Source: UBA5336 sp964415675
Lineage (GTDB): Bacteria > Pseudomonadota > Alphaproteobacteria > Caulobacterales > Hyphomonadaceae
Assembly (NCBI GenBank): GCA_964415675.1
Contig: CAYQBG010000010.1
Span: 1-64,000, forward strand
Length of the DNA: 64,000 nt
Direction of reading: 5' to 3'
Notes under the pieces: generated by a model
Database searches by the model: none
Seen by the model: only the letters and a program-made list of their open reading frames with translations
What the model was told of the DNA's origin: nothing
Shown here: positions 33,637-42,964 of the stretch, one piece after another
Position numbering within the stretch: the first letter of the stretch is position 1
Layout of the letters: every line of letters begins with the position of its first letter
Program-made: the position numbers and the translations under genes

Positions 33637-35508
33637 TCAGGGTTCGACGATCCCGAACCAGAAATCGAACATGTCCAGCAAAGGCACGAGCGCGCGCAGC
33701 GGCGAAGTATCGCCTTCGATGTCGGCTGTTTCGAGAGCCTCCTCACCGAGAATGAGCCGCGCGAGGGTGTCCCGCTTCAATCGCACATCGGTCGCTTCGG
33801 ATGGCATCGCCCGGCGGTGGTGCAGCACCGTGTTCGAAATCTCGACAAACCAGCGTTCGCCGGCATCGCTGACCTCGATGACAAAGCTGAGGGCGATGTC
33901 TTCTGCGGCCTGCGCATTCAGCCGTGTCGAGCAGGAATCGAGAAGTTCATCGGCTGGTAGCTGGCGGATCTGGCCGGCCGGGCCGGGACGTTTTTCACTT
34001 GCCCGCCGGCCCTCGCGCAATTCCTTCGCACCGGTCAGATAGAAGGAGCGCCAGGGCCCCGATTCGGCCTGGTAGCCCAACTGTTCCAGCGCGGCGGCCT
34101 GCAGGCTGCGGGCTTTCGTGTTGCCTGGCTCGGCAAAAACGAGATGGTTCACAAGTTCTGCGACCCAGCGATAATCGCCTGCCTCAAAGGCCATTTCCGC
34201 CTTTTTGAGCAGCGCATCTGCGCCGCCAGCTAGATCGACATAGCGTTTGCCAGCCTCTTCGGGTGGATGGGGATGAAGATTGGCCGGATTGCCATCAAAC
34301 CAGCCGAGATAGCGCTGGTAAACCGCTTTGGAATTGTGGTTCAGCGTACCGTAATAGTCGCGCGTGTGCCATTCCTTCGCCAGGGAGGGGGGCAGTTCGA
34401 GCCGTTCGGCAATCTCCACCGGGTTGAGGCCGTGATTCGCCCAGCGCAGCGTCTGGTCATGAATGAATTTATAGAGATCGCGTTGCTTTGTCAGGAAGGG
34501 CAGGATCTGATCGGTGCCCCATCGCGGCCAGTGATGGCTGGCGAAGACGACATTGCTTTCGCCCAAAAACAGACTGATCGCTTCGTCTATATACCGGCTC
34601 CAGGCCTTTGCATCGCGCACCTGCGCCCCACGCGGGGTCAGGATATTGTGCAGGTGACAGGTGCAGTTCTCAGCCATGCAGAGCGCGCCGAAGCCGGGGA
34701 AATGGAAGTTCATTTCCGCCGGCGCTTCGGCGTCCGGCGTCATCTGGAAGACGATATCGACCCCATCGACATTGCGGGTCTCGCCGGTGCGGGTGATCGA
34801 ATCAGTTGGCGGCACGAGGGCGACCGAGCCCATGGATACCGTCTTGCCCAGACCTGCATCGACATGTCCCAGCCGCCCGCGTGGCAACATCGCGCCATAC
34901 ATATAGGTCGCGCGCCGGCCCATGGCGTTCCCGATGAGAACATTCTCCGAAGCCGCTTCTTTCAGGAAGCCTTCCGGCGCGATGATATGAGCGCCCGCGT
35001 CAATTTCCTCCAATGAGAGAACACCAAGGATGCCGCCATAATGGTCGACATGGGAATGAGTGTAGATCACCGCGCTGACCGGCCGCTGTCCGCGATGTTC
35101 GCGGTAGAGCGCAATTGCGGCGGCAGCGCATTCCGCCGAGATCAGGGGGTCGATCACGATGACCCCGTGCTCGCCCTCCACAAAGGTGATATTGGACAGG
35201 TCGAAGCCGCGCACCTGATAGATTCCGGGCGTGATCTCGAACAGGCCATGCAGGGCATTGAGCTTTGCCTGGCGCCAGAGACTTGGATTGACGCTGCCGG
35301 GGGCTGGCGCATTGCGCGACTGGTCGGCAAAGGGCGCCATGCTCCAGACAATGCGCCCGGCGGCGTTCGTGATTGTGGCGTCAGGACGCGTGGCGATAAA
35401 GCCGCGCTGCGCATTCGCGAAATCTGTATCCTCCTTGAAGGGCAGCGTCTTTGCCAGGGCCTCCTGGGCGGCGAGTGTGGCGCGGGTCGGCTCGCTCGGT
35501 TCTGACAT
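33637..35508 (-). CDS. alkyl sulfatase (SdsA1-type metallo-beta-lactamase fold)
   Basis: A 623-residue type III alkylsulfatase. The MBL metal motif THSHVDH (150-156) is present, then AENCTCHLHN (Glu280) and SHHWPRWG (His325), all binuclear-zinc ligands of SdsA1. The middle region is the alkylsulfatase dimerisation domain and the last ~120 residues a SCP2-like lipid-binding domain. Family members hydrolyse sulfate esters such as dodecyl sulfate. SdsA1 is exported, but no signal peptide is evident here. It is divergent from the CoA-transferase homologue. Confidence 0.92.
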   Translation of the reverse strand: MSEPSEPTRATLAAQEALAKTLPFKEDTDFANAQRGFIATRPDATITNAAGRIVWSMAPFADQSRNAPAPGSVNPSLWRQAKLNALHGLFEITPGIYQVRGFDLSNITFVEGEHGVIVIDPLISAECAAAAIALYREHRGQRPVSAVIYTHSHVDHYGGILGVLSLEEIDAGAHIIAPEGFLKEAASENVLIGNAMGRRATYMYGAMLPRGRLGHVDAGLGKTVSMGSVALVPPTDSITRTGETRNVDGVDIVFQMTPDAEAPAEMNFHFPGFGALCMAENCTCHLHNILTPRGAQVRDAKAWSRYIDEAISLFLGESNVVFASHHWPRWGTDQILPFLTKQRDLYKFIHDQTLRWANHGLNPVEIAERLELPPSLAKEWHTRDYYGTLNHNSKAVYQRYLGWFDGNPANLHPHPPEEAGKRYVDLAGGADALLKKAEMAFEAGDYRWVAELVNHLVFAEPGNTKARSLQAAALEQLGYQAESGPWRSFYLTGAKELREGRRASEKRPGPAGQIRQLPADELLDSCSTRLNAQAAEDIALSFVIEVSDAGERWFVEISNTVLHHRRAMPSEATDVRLKRDTLARLILGEEALETADIEGDTSPLRALVPLLDMFDFWFGIVEP

Positions 35509-35671
35509 GTCGTTCCATCCCGTCTCGGGCGCGTTGGCCCGTTGCGTAGCTGTTCAGCCCAACAAAGAGTGACAACACATTGCGGGCGCCGCGAAAAAAG
35601 GACAAGACACCATCTTCTGGATGGACACGGGCGTCAGGTATGTTCCGTTCGCTTAAAGAGGCGCATCACGC

Positions 35672-36913
35672 ATGCGAGCGGGATTGGAAAAAAAGCTGGA
35701 AGACCTGTACTGGCCAGGCCTGGTGTCTCCAGACACGTTCGTCGTCTGGGGGCAGGCCAGCGCCGAACCATCCTCCCTGACGGAATCGCTGGTGGCGGCG
35801 CGCCGTGAGACCGGCCCGTTCCGGGCATTTGCCGGGATCAGCTACGGAGCCAGCGTCTCGCCGGACCATGCAGGCGACATTCAGTATACCTCCTATTGCG
35901 GCACCGGGCGAAACCGCGCCCTGGGACGCGCGCTTGAAATCCTGCCTGTGCACTATTCCGCGCTTGCCGGCACGCTTGGGCGCATCCGCGGTGAACGCCT
36001 GGTCGTCCTGATCCAACTGGCTGCAGGCGCGGATGCGGATCATTTCAGTTTCGGTGCGGGCGCGGACTACACAGCTGATCTGATCGCGTCGGCTGACCTT
36101 GTCATTGCCGAGGTCAGCCATGCCGCGCCGCGCACCGGCCAGGGGCGGGATGTCCATCGTAGCCAGGTCGACCTGATCGTCCGGACAGACAGGCCCTGTC
36201 TCGCGCCGCCCGCCGTGACGAAGGGGGAGACTGAAGCGCGGATAGCCCGGCATGTCGCCGCGCTCATACCTGATGGGGCGGTCATCCAGATCGGATTGGG
36301 GACACTGCCGGCGGCCATTCTCGGCTCGCTTGGCAGCCACAGGGATCTCGGCATTCATTCCGGCCTGTTCACAAGCGAAATCGCTGACCTGATTGAGGCT
36401 GGCGTCGTCACGAATGCCCGCAAGCGTATCGATCCGGGCTTAAGCGTCGCGGGCCTTATCGTCGGCGATACGGACCTGATGCGATGGGCTGACGGGGTGT
36501 CGTCCCTGCGGCTCAGGCCCAGCAGTTACACCCATTCCATCGCGACGCTGGCAAGGCATGACCGGTTCGTGGCCATCAATTCCGCTATCGAGGTCGACCT
36601 GACAGGACAGGTCAATGCGGAGATCGCAGCCGGGCGTTATGTCGGCGCGGTGGGCGGGTCGGCCAATTTTGCGCGGGGCGCCGCTGCCTCAAAAGGCGGT
36701 CTCGCGATCATCGCCCTGCCATCCACAGCTCGCGACCGCAGCCGGATTGTACCGGCCCTGTCAGGACCCGTGACCACGGCGCGTTCCGATGTCGGCTTTG
36801 TCGTCACCGAGCATGGCGTGGCCGATCTCAGGGACGCGACACTAAACGAGCGCCGGCAGCGTCTGCTCGCCGTTGCCCATCCAGACCATCGGGAGGGGAT
36901 TGCGCGTGAATAG
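35672..36913 (+). CDS. acetyl-CoA hydrolase/transferase family protein
   Basis: A 413-residue family I CoA-transferase-like protein with the C-terminal domain clear: IQIGLGTLPAAIL, DLGIHSGLFTS, EAGVVTNARK, VAINSAIEVDLTGQVNAE and AVGGSANFARGA. Active CoA-transferases carry a glutamate where Gly231 stands (IHSG in place of HSE or YTE), so the covalent glutamyl-CoA mechanism may not operate. This subgroup may be a hydrolase or have another role. A GAGG precedes the ATG by about 11 nt. No partner gene is adjacent. Confidence 0.8.
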   Translation: MRAGLEKKLEDLYWPGLVSPDTFVVWGQASAEPSSLTESLVAARRETGPFRAFAGISYGASVSPDHAGDIQYTSYCGTGRNRALGRALEILPVHYSALAGTLGRIRGERLVVLIQLAAGADADHFSFGAGADYTADLIASADLVIAEVSHAAPRTGQGRDVHRSQVDLIVRTDRPCLAPPAVTKGETEARIARHVAALIPDGAVIQIGLGTLPAAILGSLGSHRDLGIHSGLFTSEIADLIEAGVVTNARKRIDPGLSVAGLIVGDTDLMRWADGVSSLRLRPSSYTHSIATLARHDRFVAINSAIEVDLTGQVNAEIAAGRYVGAVGGSANFARGAAASKGGLAIIALPSTARDRSRIVPALSGPVTTARSDVGFVVTEHGVADLRDATLNERRQRLLAVAHPDHREGIARE

Positions 36914-36925
36914 GCCCGATGCGGC

Positions 36926-37921
36926 TCAGACCTCGATCCCGGCCTTGCGGGCGAGTTCCGCATAAGGCATTTCCGGGCGTGGCCCGTAATGGCTGATGAC
37001 CTCGGCGGCGGCGATGTGGCCAAGGCGCCCGCAAACTGCGAGCGGCAGGCCCCTCGCCTGGCCGAACAGGAAGCCCGCAGCGTACTGGTCGCCCGCGCCG
37101 GTTGTATCGACGACGGCGCTGGCCGGTTCGGCCGGAAGTTCAATGGGTTCGCCGTCGCCGATTATCACGGAGCCCTTTTCCGAACGGGTGACAGCAGCGC
37201 GGGCACTGTCAGCCCGCAGGGCCTCGACCGCCACCGAAAAATCCTCTGTCTCATAGAGTGATTTCAGTTCTTCCTCATTGGCGAAGAGCAGATCGACATG
37301 GCCGCGCACCAGGTGGCGAAAACTGTCGCGATGGCGATCGACACAGAAATTGTCCGAAAGGGTCAGCGCGACTTTCCGCCCGGCCGCGCGCGCTGCTTCG
37401 GCGGCATGAACGAATGCGGCCTTCGCCGCTTCGCGGTCGAACAGATAGCCTTCCAGATAGAGGATGGCGCTATCGCGCACGACCTGTTCGTCGATGTCGG
37501 ACGGCGAGAACATCACCGATGCGCCAAGGAATGTGTTCATGCTGCGCGCCCCGTCGGGCGTCACGAAGATGATCGAGCGGGCAGTTGCTGCGCCGCCATC
37601 AAGGGCGGGCGTGTCGAAATGCACGCCGTCACCATGGATTTCAGCTCGAAACACGTCGCCCACCCGGTCATTGGCGACCTTTCCCATATAGGCGGACCGC
37701 CCCCCGAAGCTTGCGACGCCTGCAATCGTGTTCGCGCCCGAGCCGCCGGACATTTCCCGGCCCGATCCCGCGCGCGTGAGTGCCTCGGCGCGGTCTTCGT
37801 CAATCAGGGTCATGCCATTCTTGCGAATATCCCATTCGATGAGGAAATCATCTTTCACCGGGCAGATGACATCTACAATCGCATTGCCGAGGCCGGCAAC
37901 ATCATAGGCTGATCCTGACAT
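36926..37921 (-). CDS. PfkB-family carbohydrate kinase (adenosine kinase-like)
   Basis: A 331-residue ribokinase-fold kinase. The PfkB signatures are visible: GGSGANTIAGVASFGG near residue 60 and the catalytic loop DTTGAGDQYAAGFLFG near 285. The order and length fit the adenosine kinase group of alphaproteobacteria, which phosphorylates nucleosides, but sugar kinases share the fold. I start at ATG 37921 with GGGAG 6 nt upstream; a GTG 18 nt further upstream is in frame. Confidence 0.88.
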   Translation of the reverse strand: MSGSAYDVAGLGNAIVDVICPVKDDFLIEWDIRKNGMTLIDEDRAEALTRAGSGREMSGGSGANTIAGVASFGGRSAYMGKVANDRVGDVFRAEIHGDGVHFDTPALDGGAATARSIIFVTPDGARSMNTFLGASVMFSPSDIDEQVVRDSAILYLEGYLFDREAAKAAFVHAAEAARAAGRKVALTLSDNFCVDRHRDSFRHLVRGHVDLLFANEEELKSLYETEDFSVAVEALRADSARAAVTRSEKGSVIIGDGEPIELPAEPASAVVDTTGAGDQYAAGFLFGQARGLPLAVCGRLGHIAAAEVISHYGPRPEMPYAELARKAGIEV

Positions 37922-38007
37922 GGGCACTCCCGTGGACACATGTTTGACGTGGGCCTAGGCGAGGTGAAGCGTGGACGCAAGCGCCCGGGGCGTCTAAACG
38001 CCAGCCC

Positions 38008-38877
38008 ATGAAGATTGCCTTTCTCGCGTCACAGGTCACCCTGCCGAATTCGCCGACCCGCAGGGCTGATTTCCATGAACACCAGCAGACGATGGCAGCG
38101 CTCACCGAGCCTCTGGCCGCGCGGGGGCTCGACCTGGTCGATATCAGCTGGGACGATCCCGGAGCCCACTGGTCTGATTTTGGCGCTGCGGTGATCGGGA
38201 CGACCTGGGACTATTGGGACCGTGAGGCGGAATTTCTCGCCAAACTGGAGCAGATCGAAAGCCAGACGCGGCTGTTCAATCCCGTCGCGATCGTGAAATG
38301 GAACCGGCACAAGCGGTATCTCGAAACGCTTGCGGCGCGCGGCGCGCGGCTGATCCGGACGCTCTGGCTGGACACAGCCTCACCCGAAGCGGTGACCGAG
38401 GCGTTCGACGCGCTGGAGACCGACCGGCTGGTGCTCAAGCGCCAGGTCGGTGCCGGCGCGGCCGGCCAGCATCTCATCTCGCGCGGCGAGATTGTGCCCG
38501 ACATGCCCCTGCCGATGATGGCGCAGCCCTATCTGCCGGCCATCGAGACGGAGGGCGAGATGAGCTTTGTCTTTATCGATGGCGAGCTGTCTCATGCCCT
38601 GGTCAAACGTCCAAAGGCCGGGGACTATCGCATCCAGTCGCTTTATGGCGGGGTCGAGGAGGCCATCGTGCCGGCGCCGGCCGATGCGGCGGCCGCGCGG
38701 GCCATATTGGACCTGTTCGATAAACCGCCACTTTATGCGCGCGTTGACATGCTGCGCGGCGATACAGGCGGTCTTTTCCTGATGGAACTCGAACTGATCG
38801 AGCCTTTCCTCTATCCTCTTCAGGGTCCGGAGCTCGGACCGCGCTATGCCGAGGCGCTTGCCCGCCGGCTGGCATGA
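38008..38877 (+). CDS. ATP-grasp domain protein
   Basis: A 289-residue protein with an ATP-grasp fold: the N-terminal pre-ATP domain (KIAFLASQ, then IGTTWDYWDR), the ATP-binding Lys regions IVKWNRHKRYLETL and RLVLKRQVGAGAAGQH, and the C-terminal metal-binding ELELIEP. Enzymes of this fold ligate a carboxylate to an amine or thiol; substrates are unknown. It has a Shine-Dalgarno-poor start but the family opening fits. It precedes the Suv3-like helicase. Confidence 0.85.
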   Translation: MKIAFLASQVTLPNSPTRRADFHEHQQTMAALTEPLAARGLDLVDISWDDPGAHWSDFGAAVIGTTWDYWDREAEFLAKLEQIESQTRLFNPVAIVKWNRHKRYLETLAARGARLIRTLWLDTASPEAVTEAFDALETDRLVLKRQVGAGAAGQHLISRGEIVPDMPLPMMAQPYLPAIETEGEMSFVFIDGELSHALVKRPKAGDYRIQSLYGGVEEAIVPAPADAAAARAILDLFDKPPLYARVDMLRGDTGGLFLMELELIEPFLYPLQGPELGPRYAEALARRLA

Positions 38878-38934
38878 CGCAAATCGGCGAATGACGGTGC
38901 CGCCCGTTTTTTATTGAACCCGCAGAGTCTCAAC

Positions 38935-41631
38935 ATGCCCATACTGAAAGCCATTCTCGGGCCGACCAATACCGGCAAGACCCATTATGCCATCGAGCGG
39001 ATGCTGGGCCATGGCACCGGCATGATCGGCCTGCCGCTACGGCTGCTGGCGCGTGAGATCTATGACCGGGTGGTCGCGGCCAAGGGCGAGGCGGCCTGCG
39101 CACTTATCACGGGTGAGGAGCGTATCGAGCCGCCGGGCGCACGCTATTGGGTCTGCACGGTCGAATCCATGCCGGTGCAGCGACAAGTGGACTTTCTCGC
39201 TATTGACGAGATCCAGCTGGCCGAGGATCGCGACCGCGGGCATATCTTCACCGAACGGATCCTGAATGCGCGTGGCCAGTCGGAAACCCTGCTGCTCGGC
39301 GCGGAGACGATGCGCGAGCCCTTGCGCGAGCTCAACCTGCATGCCGAAACCGATATCCGCGAGCGCTTTTCGGAACTGCGCCATGCTGGCCCGGCAAAGG
39401 TCACGAAACTTCCCAAGCGCACGGCGATCGTCGCCTTCTCGGCAGATGAAGTCTATGCGATTGCCGAGCTATTGCGACGGCACAAAGGCGGAGCCGCAGT
39501 CGTGATGGGCGCGCTCAGCCCGCGCACGAGAAATGCGCAGGTTGAACTCTACCAGTCCGGTGAAGTCGATTATCTGGTGGCGACCGATGCGATCGGCATG
39601 GGTCTCAATCTCGATGTCGACTATGTCGCGTTCGCTGGCCGCGCCAAATTTGATGGCCGGCGCCACCGTCTGCTGAGCGCGGCCGAATGCGGGCAGATCG
39701 CCGGCCGGGCCGGGCGTTTCCGCAGCGACGGCGTATTCGGTGAAACCGGCGACTGCCCGCCCTTCGACGATGAGACGATTTTTGCCATCGAGAATCACCG
39801 TTTCGACAGTGTGGCCGAGCTGCAATGGCGGGCGAGCGATCTCGATTTCCGTTCGATAAAGACGCTTATTGCGAGCCTTTCGCGGCCCTCGCCACAACCG
39901 ATACTTAGGCAGAATCCCGAAGCGCTGGACGAGTGGGTCCTGCGCCGGATGGCAGAGGATGCCTCCATCGGTCCCGATGTGCGCGGCATTCGTCAGGTGC
40001 GCCGCTTGTGGGATCTGGCCCGGCTGCCGGATTTCCGCAAGGCAGGCCATGAAGGCCATGCCCGTCTGGTGCTTGGACTTGCCGACACGCTTGCCGATCC
40101 CGATGCCCGGCTCGGGGATGCCGGCATGGAAAAACGACTGGAAGCCCTGTCTGCGACGCGCGGGGATATTTCCCATATCCAGCAGCGCCTGGCGGCGATC
40201 CGCACCTGGACCTATGCTGCTCATCGCGACGATTGGCTTGAAAACCCGCAGCTGTGGCGCGAAAAGACCCGGGAGATTGAAGATAAACTGTCAGACGCCC
40301 TGCACGAGGCGCTGACGGCCCGCTTTGTTGACAAGCGGACAACCGCCCTGCTGGCAGGGCTGAGCAAGGAAGAAGCATTAGTGAGTGAAATCGGGACCGA
40401 AGGCGAAGTGACCGTGGAAGGCCATCTGGTCGGGCGGCTCGTCGGCCTGAAATTCGAGCCGGCTTCCAGCGCGAGGACACTTGAGGGCCGAGCGGTTCGC
40501 AATGCCGCCAGCCAGGCCTTGCGCCCGATCCTTGCGGCGCGCCTCGCCGCGATTGCTGAGGCCAAGGGCGGAATGCTCGATTTCACCGATGGCGGCGGTA
40601 TCCGATTTTCCAGCGAATTGGTCGCGCGGCTCACCAGGGGGGCGGAGTGGCTGCGCCCGGGGGTCGAGCTTCTCGGAGGCGAGGAGGCTGAACCGGCCCA
40701 GAGGGAATCTGCGCGCGCCGCCATTTCAGACTGGGTCACGCGCCAGATTGCGACCCGCCTTCCGACCCATACTCGGCTGCTCAACCCAGACAATACTATT
40801 GGACTTGAGGGAATTGCTCGCGGGATTGCGTTTCGCGTCAAGGAGAGCGGGGCCGCCATCGACCTTCGCGGCGACGAGCCGGGCCATCGCCTCAGCAAGG
40901 ACCAACGCGACGCCCTGCGGGCGCTTGGCCTGCGCGCGGGCCGTGTCTCGGCCTATGCCCCGGATGCACAGAAGCCGGCGGCCCAGCAGCTGGTCGCCAT
41001 ATTGCGCAGCATTTTCGATGGCAATGTCTGCTCGCCTGCGCCTGAAGGCGCTGGCAGTTTCGAAGCCGGCGAGGACTGGAGCGACACGGCTCTGGCAGCC
41101 AATGGCTATCTGCGGTTCGGCAAACGCGCTGTGCGCGCCGATCTTGCCGAGCGCCTTGGCTGGGAGGTGTCGAAGCGGCGCAAGGAGGCTGGCAAGAACC
41201 TGTTTGCGCTGCCGGCTGAACTCGCCTCGATTGTCTCATGCCCCGGAGCGGATTTTCCGGACGTGCTCAAGGGTTTTGGCCTGACACCAGCGCAGAAGGA
41301 TCCTGAAACAGGGGCGCCGACGCTCTGGCGCTATGCCGCTCGCGCCCGGGCCGACGTCCCAGGCCAGAAACAGCGAGGCGCCCGCCCGCCGCGCAAGGAC
41401 CAGGAGAGCACGCGCAAACCGAAGAGTTCAGGTGAAAAGCCTCGCGGGCGCCCGCGCCAGGTCGCTGGTTCCGACAATCGCCGGCCCGATCCCGACAGCC
41501 CGTTTGCCGCGCTTGCCGTCCTGATCGAACCGAAACCGGAACCCAGGCCAGCGAAAAAGCGCAAGCCACGCAAGCGCAAGAAGAAGGCCGCTCAGGACAA
41601 TACCCTTTTTGTCTACAGGCCGTTTCTTTGA
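38935..41631 (+). CDS. Suv3-type DExH-box RNA helicase
   Basis: An 898-residue helicase of the mitochondrial SUV3 type. Motif I is GPTNTGKTHYA, motif II DEIQLAEDRDRGH, motif V ATDAIGMGLNLDVDYVAF, and motif VI AAECGQIAGRAGRF. The SUV3 core ends around residue 480, followed by a long helical region, and a basic tail (KKRKPRKRKKKAAQ) suited to RNA contact. In mitochondria SUV3 works with PNPase in RNA decay; the bacterial role is inferred to be RNA turnover. I use ATG 38935; an in-frame TTG 21 nt upstream is possible. The end overlaps the S4 gene by 4 nt. Confidence 0.92.
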   Translation: MPILKAILGPTNTGKTHYAIERMLGHGTGMIGLPLRLLAREIYDRVVAAKGEAACALITGEERIEPPGARYWVCTVESMPVQRQVDFLAIDEIQLAEDRDRGHIFTERILNARGQSETLLLGAETMREPLRELNLHAETDIRERFSELRHAGPAKVTKLPKRTAIVAFSADEVYAIAELLRRHKGGAAVVMGALSPRTRNAQVELYQSGEVDYLVATDAIGMGLNLDVDYVAFAGRAKFDGRRHRLLSAAECGQIAGRAGRFRSDGVFGETGDCPPFDDETIFAIENHRFDSVAELQWRASDLDFRSIKTLIASLSRPSPQPILRQNPEALDEWVLRRMAEDASIGPDVRGIRQVRRLWDLARLPDFRKAGHEGHARLVLGLADTLADPDARLGDAGMEKRLEALSATRGDISHIQQRLAAIRTWTYAAHRDDWLENPQLWREKTREIEDKLSDALHEALTARFVDKRTTALLAGLSKEEALVSEIGTEGEVTVEGHLVGRLVGLKFEPASSARTLEGRAVRNAASQALRPILAARLAAIAEAKGGMLDFTDGGGIRFSSELVARLTRGAEWLRPGVELLGGEEAEPAQRESARAAISDWVTRQIATRLPTHTRLLNPDNTIGLEGIARGIAFRVKESGAAIDLRGDEPGHRLSKDQRDALRALGLRAGRVSAYAPDAQKPAAQQLVAILRSIFDGNVCSPAPEGAGSFEAGEDWSDTALAANGYLRFGKRAVRADLAERLGWEVSKRRKEAGKNLFALPAELASIVSCPGADFPDVLKGFGLTPAQKDPETGAPTLWRYAARARADVPGQKQRGARPPRKDQESTRKPKSSGEKPRGRPRQVAGSDNRRPDPDSPFAALAVLIEPKPEPRPAKKRKPRKRKKKAAQDNTLFVYRPFL

Positions 41632-41927
41632 GTGAAGCCGCGCCGGAAACACTGCGTGCCGATATCTGGCTCTGGCGCGCACGCTTTTTCAGGACGCGGC
41701 GGCTGGCGAGCGATCATGTGTCCAGACGCGGGCTGCGGATCACTCGCCACGGAAAGACCCGCCGCACCGACAAGCCCGGCGCCAGCCTCGCGCCCGGTGA
41801 TGTTTTGACCTTCGGCAAGGGGCCCCATATCGAGACTGTCGAAGTGGTTTCACTCGGCAGTCGCCGCAGCCCGCCCGAGGAGGCAAGGGCCCTTTACCGA
41901 CCCCTGGGAGACGAGGATGTTCAATAG
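41628..41927 (+). CDS. S4 RNA-binding domain protein (HslR-like)
   Basis: A 99-residue protein with an S4 RNA-binding fold: RADIWLWRARFFRTRRLASD, then VSRRGLRITRHGK. HslR/Hsp15 binds stalled 50S subunits with tRNA attached. It starts at TTG overlapping the helicase stop codon, and its end overlaps the TerB start by 11 nt, so it is part of a translationally coupled set. RNA metabolism fits its helicase neighbour. Confidence 0.9.
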   Translation: MSEAAPETLRADIWLWRARFFRTRRLASDHVSRRGLRITRHGKTRRTDKPGASLAPGDVLTFGKGPHIETVEVVSLGSRRSPPEEARALYRPLGDEDVQ

Positions 41928-42372
41928 TCTGAAGCGGCTCTTTTCGGGCGCCCCGGAGCGGGCTGATGACTCACATGACCCCCATGAGGCGGCCGCTGCG
42001 CTGCTCGTTGAGGCAGCCCTGGCCGATGGTATCTATGCGAACATGGAAAGCGACATGATCGCCATGATCTTATTGGAGAGTTTCGATTTCGATGCCGAGC
42101 GAGCAGACGCGCTGCTAAGGCGCGGGGAGGTGCTCGCCGAAAATGCGACGGGAGCGCACCAGTTCACCAAACATGTCAAACGCCTGGCGATCACGGAGCG
42201 GATCGCTGTGATTGAAGGACTCTATCGCGTGGCGCTGGCGGATGGTGACCGCTGCCCCTATGAGGACGCCTTTATCCGCCATGTCGCCTCCCTGCTTCAT
42301 GTCGATGATGTCGCCCGCGCCGGTGCGCGACGTGAGGCGGAAGCCCGCGTGACGATTGATAAGCGTAGCTGA
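41917..42372 (+). CDS. TerB family protein
   Basis: A 151-residue all-helical protein of the TerB family: AAAALLVEAALADGIYANMESD and VIEGLYRVALADGDRCPYED are the two pseudo-symmetric halves with conserved acidic residues that can bind metal. GGGAG lies 9 nt before the ATG. TerB proteins are linked to tellurite resistance by name but often occur in general stress contexts; the function is unknown here. Confidence 0.88.
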   Translation: MFNSLKRLFSGAPERADDSHDPHEAAAALLVEAALADGIYANMESDMIAMILLESFDFDAERADALLRRGEVLAENATGAHQFTKHVKRLAITERIAVIEGLYRVALADGDRCPYEDAFIRHVASLLHVDDVARAGARREAEARVTIDKRS

Positions 42373-42401
42373 AGCGAATTGTCATGCGGCAGTGCTGGGA
42401 A

Positions 42402-42429
42402 TTGACATCGCCTGAACCCTGCTTAATTG
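42402..42429 (+). promoter_or_regulatory. promoter candidate for fdxA
   Basis: TTGACA at 42402-42407 followed after 16 nt by TAATTG at 42424-42429, 41 nt before the fdxA start. The -35 is perfect; the -10 is weak. Confidence 0.35.
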
Positions 42430-42469
42430 CGGCGAATGGTTCCCGCTCCGCTCAAGAGGATTTTCCGGC

Positions 42470-42811
42470 ATGACCTACATCGTCGTCGATGCCTGCATCA
42501 AATGTAAGTATACCGACTGTGTCGAAGTATGCCCGGTGGACTGTTTCTATGAGGGCGAAAACATGCTCGTGATTGATCCAGATGAGTGTATCGATTGCGG
42601 TGTTTGCGAGCCAGAATGCCCGGTCGAAGCCATCAAGCCAGATACCGAGGACGATCCGGATTCCAAATGGCTGAAGCTGAACACCGACTATGCCAAGGTC
42701 TGGCCGAACATCACCCGCCGCAAGGATCCGCTCCCGGAGGCCGATGAAATGGCTGAGGAAACCGGAAAGCTCGCGAAATTCTTCAGCGAGAAGCCTGGCG
42801 AGGGCGATTGA
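42470..42811 (+). CDS. fdxA: seven-iron ferredoxin FdxA
   Basis: A 113-residue 7Fe-8S ferredoxin. The first cluster region has Cys9, Cys12, Cys17, Cys21 and Cys25, and the second CIDCGVCEPEC (40-50), matching Azotobacter FdI shifted by one residue: [3Fe-4S] on Cys9/17/50 and [4Fe-4S] on Cys21/40/43/46. The C-terminal extension is acidic. In alphaproteobacteria fdxA sits beside carD, as here. The protein is a cytosolic electron carrier. Confidence 0.95.
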   Translation: MTYIVVDACIKCKYTDCVEVCPVDCFYEGENMLVIDPDECIDCGVCEPECPVEAIKPDTEDDPDSKWLKLNTDYAKVWPNITRRKDPLPEADEMAEETGKLAKFFSEKPGEGD

Positions 42812-42838
42812 GCGGCCTGCCTCGCGCGGCGACCGGCA

Positions 42839-42964
42839 TCATTTTTCCGGGCCTGGCAGGCGCGACTTGCGCAACAACCAGACAAAAAGCCCGGTGGTGA
42901 TTCCGAGCAGTATGACGAAACCGATCAAAGCGGCAATCGCCAGCGGGTCGAGTATCAGGTTCAT
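42839..42964 (-). CDS. small membrane protein (41 aa), unknown
   Basis: A 41-codon ORF reading MNLILDPLAIAALIGFVILL onward with a single long TM helix (about 8-32) and a basic C-terminal tail (RKSRLPGPEK). It is preceded by AAGGAGG 6 nt before the ATG, the strongest ribosome site in this part of the window. The gene is antisense to nothing and lies between fdxA (28 nt downstream of its stop, convergent) and carD (divergent). The positive-inside rule puts the tail in the cytoplasm. Function unknown. Confidence 0.72.
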   Translation of the reverse strand: MNLILDPLAIAALIGFVILLGITTGLFVWLLRKSRLPGPEK

